Below the pieces are notes generated by a model that was not told where the DNA came from, ran no database searches, and saw nothing but the letters and a program-made list of their open reading frames with translations. Position numbers and translations under genes: made by a program. Below are positions 15,864 to 24,374 of a stretch of 64,000 bases of DNA, piece by piece. The stretch lies in NCBI GenBank assembly GCA_937883755.1, contig CAKZYA010000059.1:248001-312000 (forward strand), in the 5' to 3' direction. Position 1 is the stretch's first letter; each line of letters begins with the position of its first letter. This DNA comes from an uncultured Flammeovirgaceae bacterium. GTDB taxonomy: Bacteria; Bacteroidota; Bacteroidia; Cytophagales; Cyclobacteriaceae.

Positions 15864-16113
15864 CTTCTCTAAGTAATCGTAGTAAGTCACTTCCATTACA
15901 GTTGCGATAAGGTAGTACCACCCCCGGGAAATTAGACTTTACACCCAACTTCCATTTATTGAATTTTCTTGCTAAATGTGGCCAAGGTCAATTTTTTAAA
16001 ATTTTTTCTGCTTGATAATCAACACTTTAGAGAGGGTTGTACAACCCTTACAACTGTTTTGCTATTGTTCTTTCTGACATCTTTGGAGCATGTTTCACTT
16101 AAATCATTTGACC
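15864..16113. promoter_or_regulatory. Operator-like palindrome upstream of the excisionase-like gene
   Basis: GGGTTGTACAACCC at 16034-16047 is a perfect 14-bp palindrome, followed at once by a partial copy TTACAAC. It is about 70 bases upstream of the ATG at 16114, over the expected promoter position. It is a good candidate operator for the RteC-like or the HTH protein. The rest of the 250-base gap holds nothing distinct. Confidence 0.45.
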
Positions 16114-16401
16114 ATGCCCACCCATGTTGTTACGACCGAAGATCTGATGATCTTCAAGGCAGAACTCATAGACGAACTTAAAGAAGTACTCGCTCAAACG
16201 CACCCTCCTTCCCAGCAATGGCTTCGTTCGGCAGAAGTGCGCGAGCGGTTAAACATTTCGGCTGCAACGCTACAGACACTTCGCATCAATGGGCATTTAC
16301 CCTATAGTAAAATAGGGGGTATGTTGTTCTATCCTCAGGCAGGCATTGAGCGGGTCCTAGAAGAAAATCTAATGAATGCCTCCAATCCTGCCATCCGATG
16401 A
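16114..16401 (+). CDS. Excisionase-like HTH protein (MerR-type winged helix)
   Basis: A 95-residue protein with the helix-turn-helix found in CTnDOT Xis-type and related small ICE proteins: QQWLRSAEVRERLNISAATLQTLRINGHLPYSKIGG followed by FYPQAGIERVL (short phrases). It probably bends DNA at the attachment site or controls the replication operon. I chose ATG 16114; ATG 16090 is also in frame. It overlaps the next gene by four bases. Confidence 0.75.
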   Translation: MPTHVVTTEDLMIFKAELIDELKEVLAQTHPPSQQWLRSAEVRERLNISAATLQTLRINGHLPYSKIGGMLFYPQAGIERVLEENLMNASNPAIR

Positions 16402-16718
16402 GTGCTACTTCTACCTATCCCATTGAAATTCCGGCTAATGTTTGGCAAAGCCCGCACCTGTCACCATCAGCCAAGCTGCTCTACGGCGAGATTGCCTACC
16501 TGTGCCGAGAAGAGAGTTATTGCCCACTCAGCTACGCCTACTTCGCTGAACGCTACGCTGTGACTCGTAAGACAGTTAAAGCATGGATCGCCCAACTAGA
16601 AGGTGCCCAGCTCGTTCGGGTACGCTACGATCCTTCCGGTCATCAGCGATTGCTGTACCTGGAACAGCCGAGAGAAGAGCCCAATAAAAATCAATTAACT
16701 GTTCCCTTTATCTCATGA
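16398..16718 (+). CDS. Winged-helix replication-initiator-like protein (short paralogue)
   Basis: A 106-residue protein made only of a winged helix: an opening IEIPANVWQSPHLSPSAKLLYGEIAYLC, then YFAERYAVTRKTVKAWIAQLE and a wing with VRVRYDPSGHQRLLYL. It is clearly paralogous to the N-terminus of the next protein (matching LSxxAxLLYGEI and VxxWxxxLxxxxxxR). Such domains occur in DnaD- and RepA-N-like initiators and primosome proteins. Its stop overlaps the next start by four bases. It may be a truncated duplicate or an accessory subunit. Confidence 0.65.
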   Translation: MSATSTYPIEIPANVWQSPHLSPSAKLLYGEIAYLCREESYCPLSYAYFAERYAVTRKTVKAWIAQLEGAQLVRVRYDPSGHQRLLYLEQPREEPNKNQLTVPFIS

Positions 16719-17659
16719 AATATCCCACGTATCAGATCAACCTACCCGCCGAAGTCCGCCTAGATCAGACACTTTCCGCCCACGCTCGGCTACTGTACGG
16801 TGAGATTAAAGCCCTCTGTGACCAGCAAGGTTACTGCTGGGCAAGTAACCCGTATTTTGCCCGGCTCTACGGGGTTCAAAAGGAAACCGTCTCGGTCTGG
16901 CTGCGCCAACTTCGCAGTCGTGGTTGGATAAAAATCCAGTTGGATAAAAGCCAGGGAAACCTTCGAAAAATCTACCTGAATCAGCCTGCTCAGGGTACTA
17001 CTCACTCTTACAAAAAATCACAAGGGGTAGCAGGAAAAACCATAAGAGGTCTTACGAATACATCACCCCCCTCTTGTGATTCTGTCCACTCAAAACCACC
17101 CGCACTCCTTAGTAATAATATTATCGATGATAATGATCGAATAGATAGTACCCCTCTTACGATTTTATCGATTGCAAAGAAAGATGAAAATGAAGGCAAA
17201 AAGGGGGATAGTAATAGGGTCAGTACGCCTAGCGAAACGGGTGCGACTACCGATACAGTTTTGGTAAAAAATTCTACCCAAGTGGTACCGAACCAAAAAC
17301 CATCTTCTACAATGCCATCCCCCCCGTTCCGCTCACCCCCCCTTCCAATGGATAAAAACAAAGACACACTCTCCAAGCCTAGCGTCCCAGAGGTAACAAC
17401 CTATATGCAAGGGCAAACTGAACTCTGTCCCAATGCTTCCGTGGCAAAAGCCCAGGCACCACGCTTCGTGAATTATTATCAATCCAACGGCTGGAAGGTC
17501 GGTCGCCACCCGATGCAGGACTGGCAGGCAGCGGCTCGCAACTGGCTTTTAAACCTTCAAGATTATGAAAAAACTCAGCGATCTTATCCCCAAAAATCAT
17601 TCGTCACCCCCACCGAAGAATCTAGCGAGCGTCCAATGGACTACAGCATCCCGCTGTGA
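16715..17659 (+). CDS. Replication-initiator/primosome-like protein with winged helix and DnaD-like tail
   Basis: A 314-residue protein. Residues 1-90 are a winged helix (LSAHARLLYGEIKALC, YGVQKETVSVWLRQLRSRGW). Residues 95-235 are Ser/Thr/Pro-rich and probably disordered. The last 70 residues contain RFVNYYQSNGWKVGRHPM and WQAAARNWL, the short pattern found at the C-terminus of DnaD/DnaT-like primosome proteins that contact ssDNA or helicase. The following DnaC-like loader overlaps by 95 bases. Together they look like a replication start module for the excised element. Confidence 0.68.
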   Translation: MKYPTYQINLPAEVRLDQTLSAHARLLYGEIKALCDQQGYCWASNPYFARLYGVQKETVSVWLRQLRSRGWIKIQLDKSQGNLRKIYLNQPAQGTTHSYKKSQGVAGKTIRGLTNTSPPSCDSVHSKPPALLSNNIIDDNDRIDSTPLTILSIAKKDENEGKKGDSNRVSTPSETGATTDTVLVKNSTQVVPNQKPSSTMPSPPFRSPPLPMDKNKDTLSKPSVPEVTTYMQGQTELCPNASVAKAQAPRFVNYYQSNGWKVGRHPMQDWQAAARNWLLNLQDYEKTQRSYPQKSFVTPTEESSERPMDYSIPL

Positions 17660-18308
17660 GGCTGACGCATCCGGTAAAATTCAGGATTTAGACAAGATCT
17701 ATCGTCAGTTCATCGTCTATGCCCAGCAGCAGGTACCACAGTTTGTGGTTGATGAGATGAGTAAACCGATAATTCAGAAGCTATTGGCGTACTTTTCAGA
17801 AAGCTACTCCTCGTGCCAGACACTGGATGTTGACCCCAAGAAAGGGCTGATGCTGATGGGCGCCGTAGGCTGCGGAAAAACCACAATCATGAAACTCTGC
17901 CGGGATTTTTTCAATAAGCCTTTCCGTATCGTGGCTTCTAGAAAGATCAGTCAGCAGTTCGCCCAGGAAGGTTACCCCGCTTTATTTCGCTATGGTTCGC
18001 AGTCGTATCGCATCAAGCATTTGGGCTACGGGCCGATTGTGTTCTATGATCAGCCCATCACCTACTGCCTTGACGACGTAGGGGTAGAGCCCTTCGCCAA
18101 GCACTTTGGTAATGACTGTAACGTCATCTCAGAAGTGCTATTAGAGCGTTATGAAGAATTCGTCAGTCGTGGTTTGATTACGCATCTGACCACCAACCTA
18201 GATGCTCAAGCTTTCACCCAGCGCTATCATCAGCGGGTTCGCTCCCGGCTGCGGGAAATGTGCAACCTGATTGCTTTTCCTACTGAAATTCCTGACCGCC
18301 GGAAGTAG
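17565..18308 (+). CDS. DnaC-like AAA+ helicase loader
   Basis: A 247-residue P-loop ATPase: Walker A GAVGCGKTT (about residues 99-107) and Walker B TYCLDDVG (about 165-172), with the loader-like phrases ISEVLLERYEEFVSRGLITHLTTNL and RVRSRLREMCNLIAF, where the Arg-rich part is the expected arginine-finger region. It should deliver the host DnaB helicase to an origin. The start ATG 17565 overlaps the initiator-like gene, so the two are coupled. Downstream, TAGTAGC words repeat in the gap 18309-18340. Confidence 0.8.
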   Translation: MKKLSDLIPKNHSSPPPKNLASVQWTTASRCEADASGKIQDLDKIYRQFIVYAQQQVPQFVVDEMSKPIIQKLLAYFSESYSSCQTLDVDPKKGLMLMGAVGCGKTTIMKLCRDFFNKPFRIVASRKISQQFAQEGYPALFRYGSQSYRIKHLGYGPIVFYDQPITYCLDDVGVEPFAKHFGNDCNVISEVLLERYEEFVSRGLITHLTTNLDAQAFTQRYHQRVRSRLREMCNLIAFPTEIPDRRK

Positions 18309-18479
18309 CTAGTAGTAGCTAGTAGTAGCTTTTGAATAGCAAGAAGGAAGTTAACAAGTACCCATCTAACTCATTAGCTATCAAAAAGATAGCGCGAAAG
18401 GCGATGGTTCATCAGTACCTCAGTCTTCTAAGTCACTGATTTTCAACAAGTCCACCAGTACCCTACCAAGTACCTTCCC

Positions 18480-18896
18480 ATGTATCACAGTAAAAAAGTC
18501 AATGTTTCTGAGACTGGCCACCGCCGGATTGAGCGGGAGGCCGAACGGCTCAGTGTGTCCCATAAGGACTATGTAGAAGCAGCCACGACATTCTTTGCTG
18601 AGCGGCAACTAGATCCTAGAACCTTCCAGCCCGAAGCCACTAAACAACTGCTGCAACAAGTGGTCGACCGCCTGTTTTCCTACCTGATTCATCAGGAAAA
18701 GCACTTGCTACGAACGCTTCTAACCGAAGCGGCTAAAGCCCGTATTTTGGGGGAAGTCTCGGTCAATCACCTACTTCGTCTGCGAACTGACGATCAAGAA
18801 AGCTACCAGCAGCTTCAGCAGCGAGACCAGCAGTACCTATCCGACCGCCTCCACCAAGTCTTAGACCAACTCGACCAAGAAAGTAGGGAAAAATAA
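18480..18896 (+). CDS. BfmA/BtgA-type mobilization accessory protein
   Basis: A 138-residue protein with the opening VNVSETGHRRIEREAERLSVSHKDYVEAATTFF, a ribbon-helix-helix-like DNA-binding start typical of BfmA/BtgA mobilization proteins of Bacteroides elements (phrases split here: GHRRIEREAERL, SHKDYVEAA). The remainder is helical and Gln-rich. It should bind the origin of transfer and assist the relaxase encoded 96 bases downstream. oriT is therefore expected nearby, in the gap 18309-18479 or 18897-18992. Confidence 0.78.
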   Translation: MYHSKKVNVSETGHRRIEREAERLSVSHKDYVEAATTFFAERQLDPRTFQPEATKQLLQQVVDRLFSYLIHQEKHLLRTLLTEAAKARILGEVSVNHLLRLRTDDQESYQQLQQRDQQYLSDRLHQVLDQLDQESREK

Positions 18897-18992
18897 TCAA
18901 AACCACCCTAATGACCAGCTTTCGCGATTGTACCTCCCTCTTATTCCTTTACCCCCCTGACCATTAACCCTCTACCCTTTACCACCTTCATC

Positions 18993-19988
18993 ATGCACAG
19001 CAAAATTATCAATCCTAAGCAGCACGGACGGTTTGTCTTTTCCAACCGCGGCTCCTGCCAAAAAACGGTTACCTACCTGGGTCACGAAGTAGACGGGCAA
19101 CCAGGTACTGCCCACTTTTTCAATCAAGAGCAAGAGGCAATCACCGGGGAAAAAGTGCGACAAGTCATCGATAGCAATGCCAAAGGATTACGGCGCAACC
19201 AGGAAAAATTTTACTCACTAGTGCTCTCACCCTCCAATGAGGAAATTGCCCACCTACAGAACGATCCCCAGAAGCTAAAAGCGTTTACAGTTCAGGTGAT
19301 GGAAAACTACGCCCACAACTTTTGCTTTCCTCATCGTCCGGAAAAAAAGCTCACGTTAGCCGACCTCCACTGGTTTGCCACCATCCATCAGACCCGGAAG
19401 GAAAAGAAGGGCGCAGAAAAAGGCCCCTTGAAGACGGGTAATCAGGCCCATATTCATGTACTGGTCAGTGCCCAGGATCAGCAGCGCAGTCTTCGGCTCA
19501 ACCCCCGCAGCTACCGCAGCCGGTTTTCTATTCGTGATTGGCAACGTCAAAACGGACAGGATTTTCAGCGGCTATTCAACTATCAAAAAGCGACCGTATC
19601 GAAAAAACTTAATCGAGGTATGCCGGCTAAGACCCAGCTTCGCCACCAAGCCCGTATCCGGGAGAAGGTAGGCTACCTCAACCAGTACTTTATGGGACAC
19701 TGGAAACTAGATGAGAACACGGTACTACAGCTTGGTGAAGAACAACACTACGGTAAAGGTTTTTTCTTCCGCTTGCACCACCTAATTGAGCGCTATCAGC
19801 AGGGCAAACCCGTCAATGACCCTTACCGAATGCTAGAAACCGGGAAAGATGTCCCGCGTAGTCTACCCGAGCTTACGCTTACGAAGCTAGGAAAACAAAG
19901 CCAAGGCATGGGGGTGGAGGTCGAAGAGGATATCGCCCAAAAGCGCAAGAAAAAGCGGTTAGCATCCCAGCCCCAAGTAGAACGATAA
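18993..19988 (+). CDS. Relaxase, BtgB/DUF5712 type
   Basis: A 331-residue protein matching the DUF5712 relaxase group of Bacteroides mobilizable and conjugative elements. The histidine metal site is seen in NQAHIHVLVSAQD (HxH then Val), preceded by KLTLADLHWFATIH; an early conserved block has RFVFSNRGSCQKTVTYLGHE. It nicks oriT and stays bound to the transferred strand. C-terminal basic tail (KRKKKRL). It is flanked by its BfmA-like accessory and, 12 bases downstream, by the coupling protein, so the mobilization block is complete. Confidence 0.8.
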   Translation: MHSKIINPKQHGRFVFSNRGSCQKTVTYLGHEVDGQPGTAHFFNQEQEAITGEKVRQVIDSNAKGLRRNQEKFYSLVLSPSNEEIAHLQNDPQKLKAFTVQVMENYAHNFCFPHRPEKKLTLADLHWFATIHQTRKEKKGAEKGPLKTGNQAHIHVLVSAQDQQRSLRLNPRSYRSRFSIRDWQRQNGQDFQRLFNYQKATVSKKLNRGMPAKTQLRHQARIREKVGYLNQYFMGHWKLDENTVLQLGEEQHYGKGFFFRLHHLIERYQQGKPVNDPYRMLETGKDVPRSLPELTLTKLGKQSQGMGVEVEEDIAQKRKKKRLASQPQVER

Positions 19989-20000
19989 AAGCTGACTGCT

Positions 20001-21875
20001 ATGTACCGACCTTTTGTAGAAGCCCTGTTCGTAGTGTTTATTACGTTGTCGCTAATGCTTGGGGCCGAGTATTACGTACTGGCTTACTCTGATCAGCTGT
20101 CGCCAACTGCTGCGGGCTTACTAAATCGCTTCACCGATGTAGTACAAAGGCTTGGGTTCGCTGGGCGAATCTCGTGGCTGATTACGTATGCTGGACTTTG
20201 CCTTTCGTTAGCGGCTACGAACCGTAACGACGCCTCAACAAAACGGATTGTCCCTAGTAGATACTTTCTACCAGTCATCATATTGCTCATAGTAGCTAGC
20301 TACTACTTGTTTAGTGTTGCTTCGTACCCTGCTACGACGATACTTTGGCTCTTCCCCGGAGCGGCCGTTAGTACGCTGGTGCTACTACCGATGAGCTTGC
20401 AAGCGCTGCGTAGAAAAGGAGTAAAGCACCCGGAGCAATCCGAGGTAAGCAAGATCAATACCCCCGATAGTATTGTCATTCGTACCCAACGGGGCTACTT
20501 GAACATAGCGAACCCCTACCGGGGCACCTTGATTGTAGGCTCTTCAGGTTCGGGTAAGTCGGTACTAGGTAATGCCTTCTTAGAGCAGTTTGTCCAGAAG
20601 GGTTTCAGTGGAATGGTGTACGACTTTAAGTTTCCGGTGCTGGCGAACGTGCTCAACACCGCCCTGCACTGCTATGGTATCACTCATGGCTTACGCTACT
20701 ATATCGTTAATTTCCGGGATCTTGCTCAATCCCACCGCTGTAATCCCTTAGCCCCCGACAATATTCCGACACTTTCTCATGCCGAGGAGTACGCTCAAGC
20801 GATTGTCAGTAACTTGGATACCAACACAATCAAACAGCGCGACTTCTTTGCCGCTTCCGCTCAGGCCTGGCTCACGGCCTTGATTTGGTTCTTTCGCTCT
20901 GAGCATCCCCAGCATTGTACACTGCCTCACATCATAAACACCGCCCTCTACCCCGACTATACCCACGTCATTAGTATGCTGGAAGCCAATCCACAGAGCG
21001 GGGATTTGATCCGTGGTATTGCCACGGCGATCCGTAACAAAGCCGAAAAGCAACTGGCCGGAGTGATTGCCTCGCTGCAAATGATGGTCACTAAACTCAA
21101 CTCCCCTGAAATCGCTTGGGTTTTGTCGGGCAATGACTTTAACCTGAACATTAACGACCCAAGTGACCCCAAACTGCTTTGTTTGGGTTCTGACCCTGGA
21201 TTGGTTGATGCCTTCTCGCCGGTAATTTCTTTGATCATTACCGTGGCTCTAAAGCAAATGAACCAACCGGGTAAGCAAAGAAGCTTTGTGTTGTTAGACG
21301 AGGCTCCGACGCTCTATATTCCACGCTTTGAAATGATTCCGGCTACCGCTCGTAGCAATCAAGTAGCGAGTGTCTATATGGTGCAAGACCTTTCACAGAT
21401 GGTAGACCGCTACGGCAAAGATAAGGCCGAAGTGATCCTCTCGAATCTTTCTAATCAGTTTTACGGTAAAGCCAGCTCGGTAGAAACCGCCCGAAGAGTC
21501 AGCGAAATGATCGGTCGGGAAGAGCAAAGCATTCAAAACCACTCCCGAGGCATGAGCCACGCCAGCCGGGGCGGACGTAACTTGTCGCAGAATATTAGTA
21601 TCAGCCACCAGGAACGCTTACTGATTAAACCGCAGGAAATGATGCAGCTCAATCCAGGAGAGTTTATCGGCCAAACCGTGGAAAGTAGTATTCCGTATTT
21701 TCGGGCGAAGACTAAACTACCGCTAAAAGCGACGCAGTATTCTATTGCTTCATTTGTGAAAGTTCAGCAAAAGGATACTCTTGGTATGAAAGTAAAGCAG
21801 AATTTTTGGAACATACGTAATGAAGTGGCGAGTATAGTCAAGCGATATCCCAATGTATACCGATCTTCTGAATAG
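20001..21875 (+). CDS. VirD4-type coupling protein (T4CP)
   Basis: A 624-residue coupling ATPase. Two to four N-terminal membrane helices (about 7-28, 58-72, 88-108, 112-130) precede the Walker A GSSGSGKS at 180-187; Walker B lies in SFVLLDEAPTLY at about 428-439. Further family blocks are FFAASAQAWLTALIWFF and SVYMVQDLSQM. It links the relaxase-DNA complex to the secretion channel built by the tra genes at the left of the window. Its stop lies inside the hairpin at 21870-21894. Confidence 0.88.
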   Translation: MYRPFVEALFVVFITLSLMLGAEYYVLAYSDQLSPTAAGLLNRFTDVVQRLGFAGRISWLITYAGLCLSLAATNRNDASTKRIVPSRYFLPVIILLIVASYYLFSVASYPATTILWLFPGAAVSTLVLLPMSLQALRRKGVKHPEQSEVSKINTPDSIVIRTQRGYLNIANPYRGTLIVGSSGSGKSVLGNAFLEQFVQKGFSGMVYDFKFPVLANVLNTALHCYGITHGLRYYIVNFRDLAQSHRCNPLAPDNIPTLSHAEEYAQAIVSNLDTNTIKQRDFFAASAQAWLTALIWFFRSEHPQHCTLPHIINTALYPDYTHVISMLEANPQSGDLIRGIATAIRNKAEKQLAGVIASLQMMVTKLNSPEIAWVLSGNDFNLNINDPSDPKLLCLGSDPGLVDAFSPVISLIITVALKQMNQPGKQRSFVLLDEAPTLYIPRFEMIPATARSNQVASVYMVQDLSQMVDRYGKDKAEVILSNLSNQFYGKASSVETARRVSEMIGREEQSIQNHSRGMSHASRGGRNLSQNISISHQERLLIKPQEMMQLNPGEFIGQTVESSIPYFRAKTKLPLKATQYSIASFVKVQQKDTLGMKVKQNFWNIRNEVASIVKRYPNVYRSSE

Positions 21876-21894
21876 TAGTATTATACTACTATTC
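21870..21894. terminator. AT-rich hairpin between convergent T4CP and integrase genes
   Basis: GAATAGTAGTA at 21870-21880 pairs perfectly with TACTACTATTC at 21884-21894 around a TTA loop. It overlaps the coupling-protein stop codon and lies 22 bases from the integrase stop. It lacks a long T-run directly after the stem, though CAGATTTTTTT follows at about 21926-21936, so termination is likely but not certain. Confidence 0.5.
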
Positions 21895-21916
21895 GCTCAT
21901 AAGTTCTAGAATCTAT

Positions 21917-23176
21917 CTAGGTTCCAGATTTTTTTAATTCATCGGACGCTCTCCCACCATCATTCGCTAATTTTTTCTTTAATAGCTGCATATCTTCACT
22001 GAGCTTTTGCTCAACTACTCTGGCGTAAATCTGAGTAGTACGCAAGCTAGTGTGTCCCAGCATTTTACTAACCGACTCAATAGGTACGCCGTTGGCTAAA
22101 GTGACGGTTGTGGCAAAGGTATGTCTGGCTAAGTGGTAGGTCAAATTCTTCTCTATCTCGCATAGGTAAGCAACCTCTTTGAGGTAAGCATTCGTCTTCT
22201 GATTGGTATAGACGGGTAGTACTTTTCCATTAGCTTGTGCCATGACGTTCTCTTTGTAGCGGTCAATAATAGCTAGCGCTTGAGGCAAAAGCGGTACACT
22301 ATACCACTCTTTAGACTTTTTTCGCTGACCTCGTATCCAACGTTCCCTGTCCATACCAACTATTATATGTTCAGGTTTAAGATCGTAGACTTCCGCGTAG
22401 GAAAGTCCGGTGTAGCAACTAAATACAAAAATGTCACGGGTTTGGTTGAGCCGATCCAATCGAAAGTCTCTTTCTTCCAATCTACGTAGCTCATCTTGGG
22501 TCAAGTACCCCCGGTCTTTCTTCTCAAACTTGAGCTTAAACTTATGAAAAGGGTCTTTGTCCAGCCATTCGTTTTTGATAGCTAGGTTTACCATCTTTCG
22601 CAGTCGTTCCAGATGCTTCATTACCGTATTATTGCCCATCGGTTTCCGATGGTCTTTAGGCTGGTAAGTCCGCAGATACATTTCCAGTTCAGTGATAAAC
22701 TGATAAGAAAGCTGAGACAGATAAATATCTTTCTTCCGAAGCCGTTCGGCTAAAAATTGCTTGACATAGTTTTGGGTGGTGAAATAATTCTTCAACGTAC
22801 CCCATTCCAAACCGTCTTTGAGTTGATGGTTATGATAGTCCATGAGTTCAAGTAAAGAATGTTGCTTCTTTTCTATCCCTAGATAGGCATTTTTCAATGC
22901 TTCTACCGTGACCAGCTCATTATCAGCCAACAGGTTACGATAGTGTTCAAAGAGCTTGGCTTCTACTTGTCTGAGGTATTCCCGCAAGGTACGCGCCTCT
23001 TCACTGTTGCCTTTTACTCGGCCGTTGTTCCAGAGTTTGGAAGACACGGATCGTTTGACTGAGAACTCAATACGTTGCCCATTAACAGTAATCCGGCAGT
23101 AAATAGGGGTTTTGCCCTGTTTCGTTTTAGCGGTTCTCAAAAGAAAAGCAGTGCTAAAGGTGTTCTTGTTGTGCAT
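21917..23176 (-). CDS. int: Tyrosine recombinase/integrase of the ICE (CTnDOT-like)
   Basis: A 419-residue tyrosine integrase with an arm-binding N-terminus, a SAM-like core-binding domain (about 105-210) and a catalytic domain (about 225-395). Catalytic residues are His348 and Arg351 in HLARHTF, His375 in LGHTSLRT and nucleophile Tyr384 in QIYARV. The first catalytic Arg is replaced: the block reads CYTGLSYAEV with Ser259, as in IntDOT, which also lacks that Arg. It lies at the element end beside tRNA-Pro and should catalyse integration and excision. Confidence 0.92.
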   Translation of the reverse strand: MHNKNTFSTAFLLRTAKTKQGKTPIYCRITVNGQRIEFSVKRSVSSKLWNNGRVKGNSEEARTLREYLRQVEAKLFEHYRNLLADNELVTVEALKNAYLGIEKKQHSLLELMDYHNHQLKDGLEWGTLKNYFTTQNYVKQFLAERLRKKDIYLSQLSYQFITELEMYLRTYQPKDHRKPMGNNTVMKHLERLRKMVNLAIKNEWLDKDPFHKFKLKFEKKDRGYLTQDELRRLEERDFRLDRLNQTRDIFVFSCYTGLSYAEVYDLKPEHIIVGMDRERWIRGQRKKSKEWYSVPLLPQALAIIDRYKENVMAQANGKVLPVYTNQKTNAYLKEVAYLCEIEKNLTYHLARHTFATTVTLANGVPIESVSKMLGHTSLRTTQIYARVVEQKLSEDMQLLKKKLANDGGRASDELKKSGT

Positions 23177-23433
23177 GTTTGTTGGTTTTTACATCGTTTT
23201 AGTGTCAAATACGGTCTTGTTCTTTCACAAAAACTAACAAAACAGATCAATGTAAATTACTGTAATACAGAGCTTTACAATCGATTCGGTGACCTATGTA
23301 AAAATAGAAAAAAGGTCACCGAATAGTTCACCTAAGAATTGGAAAAAAATGTACGATTTGAAAGGCTATCGAAAAGAAAAACCCCCTAAACATACAATTT
23401 AGAGGGTTTTAGTGACTTTTGAATAGGATAAAG
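23177..23433. other. Right end of the ICE with probable attachment site next to tRNA-Pro
   Basis: The integrase is transcribed away from this 257-base gap and the tRNA-Pro 3' end faces it. The element therefore lies downstream of the tRNA, the usual position for tRNA 3'-end integration. The attachment core would be within the last bases of the tRNA or just after it. The other att copy lies outside the window, so the exact border cannot be set. The stretch 23177-23340 should hold the integrase promoter and arm sites. Confidence 0.5.
23378..23410. terminator. Terminator downstream of tRNA-Pro
   Basis: AAAACCCCCTAAA at 23378-23390 and TTTAGAGGGTTTT at 23398-23410 form a 13-bp stem with one mismatch and a seven-base loop; T-rich on one strand and A-rich on the other, so it can work in both directions. 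It lies 24 bases beyond the tRNA 3' end and probably ends the tRNA transcript. Confidence 0.75.
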
Positions 23434-23508
23434 TCGGGATGACTGGATTCGAACCAGCGACCCCCACGTCCCTAACGTGGTGCGCTAACCGGACTGCGCT
23501 ACATCCCG
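23434..23508 (-). tRNA. tRNA-Pro (anticodon AGG)
   Basis: On the minus strand the acceptor stem CGGGATG pairs with CATCCCG, the anticodon stem CCACG pairs with CGTGG around loop TTAGGGA (anticodon AGG, proline), and the T-arm carries GGTTCGAATCC. The discriminator is A. No encoded CCA. It is the likely integration target of the ICE to its left. Confidence 0.9.
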
Positions 23509-23624
23509 TATTTTAATTCTAACGAAATAATTTGCGTGTGCAAAATTAATTCTTTCTGTACATAATTCAAGCCTTTACGAAGGATATTATCTCTATGCTG
23601 GTTAGAAAAAATAAAGCGTGAGTA

Positions 23625-24368
23625 CTACCCAAAGATAGAGGCTCGGATGACGCGGTTATTCATTTCAGCAATGTTGGTGATTGAGATGCCCTCAGGGCAC
23701 TCTACTTCACAAGCACCGGTGAAGGTACAGTGCCCAAACCCTTCTTCCTGCATTTGCTGGGTCATCGCCAGTACCCGCTGGTGCTGTTCGGGCTTCCCTT
23801 GAGGAAGTGCGTTCAGATGATTAATCTTAGCCGAGGTGAATAAGGCTGCCGAAGAGTTCTTACAGGTGGCTACACAAGCCCCGCACCCAATGCACGCCGC
23901 CGCATCCATGGCTTTATCGGCAATCTCTTTACCAATGGGTACCGCATTGGCTTCGGGAGCCGTACCCGTTTTAGCACTGATATAGCCGCCCTGCTCAATG
24001 ATGCGATCAAACGCCGAGCGGTCTACTACTAAATCTTTCACTATCGGAAAGCCCTCAGCCCGCCAGGGTTCTACGACAATGGTATCACCATCATGGAAAC
24101 TACGCAGGTGCAACTGACAAGTGGTCATGTTAGGATGAGGACCGTGCGCCCGCCCATTGATGAACACCCCGCACTGACCGCAGATACCTTCGCGACAGTC
24201 ATATTCGTAGGCAATTACTTTCTCATTTTTTAGCACCAGCATCTCGTTCAGATGATCCAGGGCTTCCAGAAATGACATATCTTCCGTAAGTCCATCCACT
24301 TCGTAATCTTTTAATTCGCCTTGGGTGTGAGGCGCTTCCTGTCGCCATATTCGGAATGTAACTTTCAT
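23625..24368 (-). CDS. sdhB: Succinate dehydrogenase/fumarate reductase iron-sulfur subunit
   Basis: A 247-residue iron-sulfur subunit of complex II. The [2Fe-2S] site is DCREGICGQCGV plus a later Cys in NMTTCQL; the second domain has CIGCGACVATC for the first cubane cluster and further Cys in HCTFTGACEVECP. It passes electrons from the flavoprotein to the membrane quinone site. Third gene of sdhC-sdhA-sdhB, six bases after sdhA. No terminator is obvious in the 116 bases to the tRNA. Confidence 0.95.
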   Translation of the reverse strand: MKVTFRIWRQEAPHTQGELKDYEVDGLTEDMSFLEALDHLNEMLVLKNEKVIAYEYDCREGICGQCGVFINGRAHGPHPNMTTCQLHLRSFHDGDTIVVEPWRAEGFPIVKDLVVDRSAFDRIIEQGGYISAKTGTAPEANAVPIGKEIADKAMDAAACIGCGACVATCKNSSAALFTSAKINHLNALPQGKPEQHQRVLAMTQQMQEEGFGHCTFTGACEVECPEGISITNIAEMNNRVIRASIFG

Positions 24369-24374
24369 AAGGGT

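Noticed and set aside
18305-18340. TAGTAGC repeats after the DnaC-like gene
   Set aside because: Only two to three copies of a simple word; too short to call a satellite or CRISPR-like array.
21917-23176. Integrase as phage origin of the whole element
   Set aside because: The gp32-like and RecE-like genes recall phage, but tra, relaxase and coupling protein show a conjugative element; no capsid, terminase or tail genes are present.
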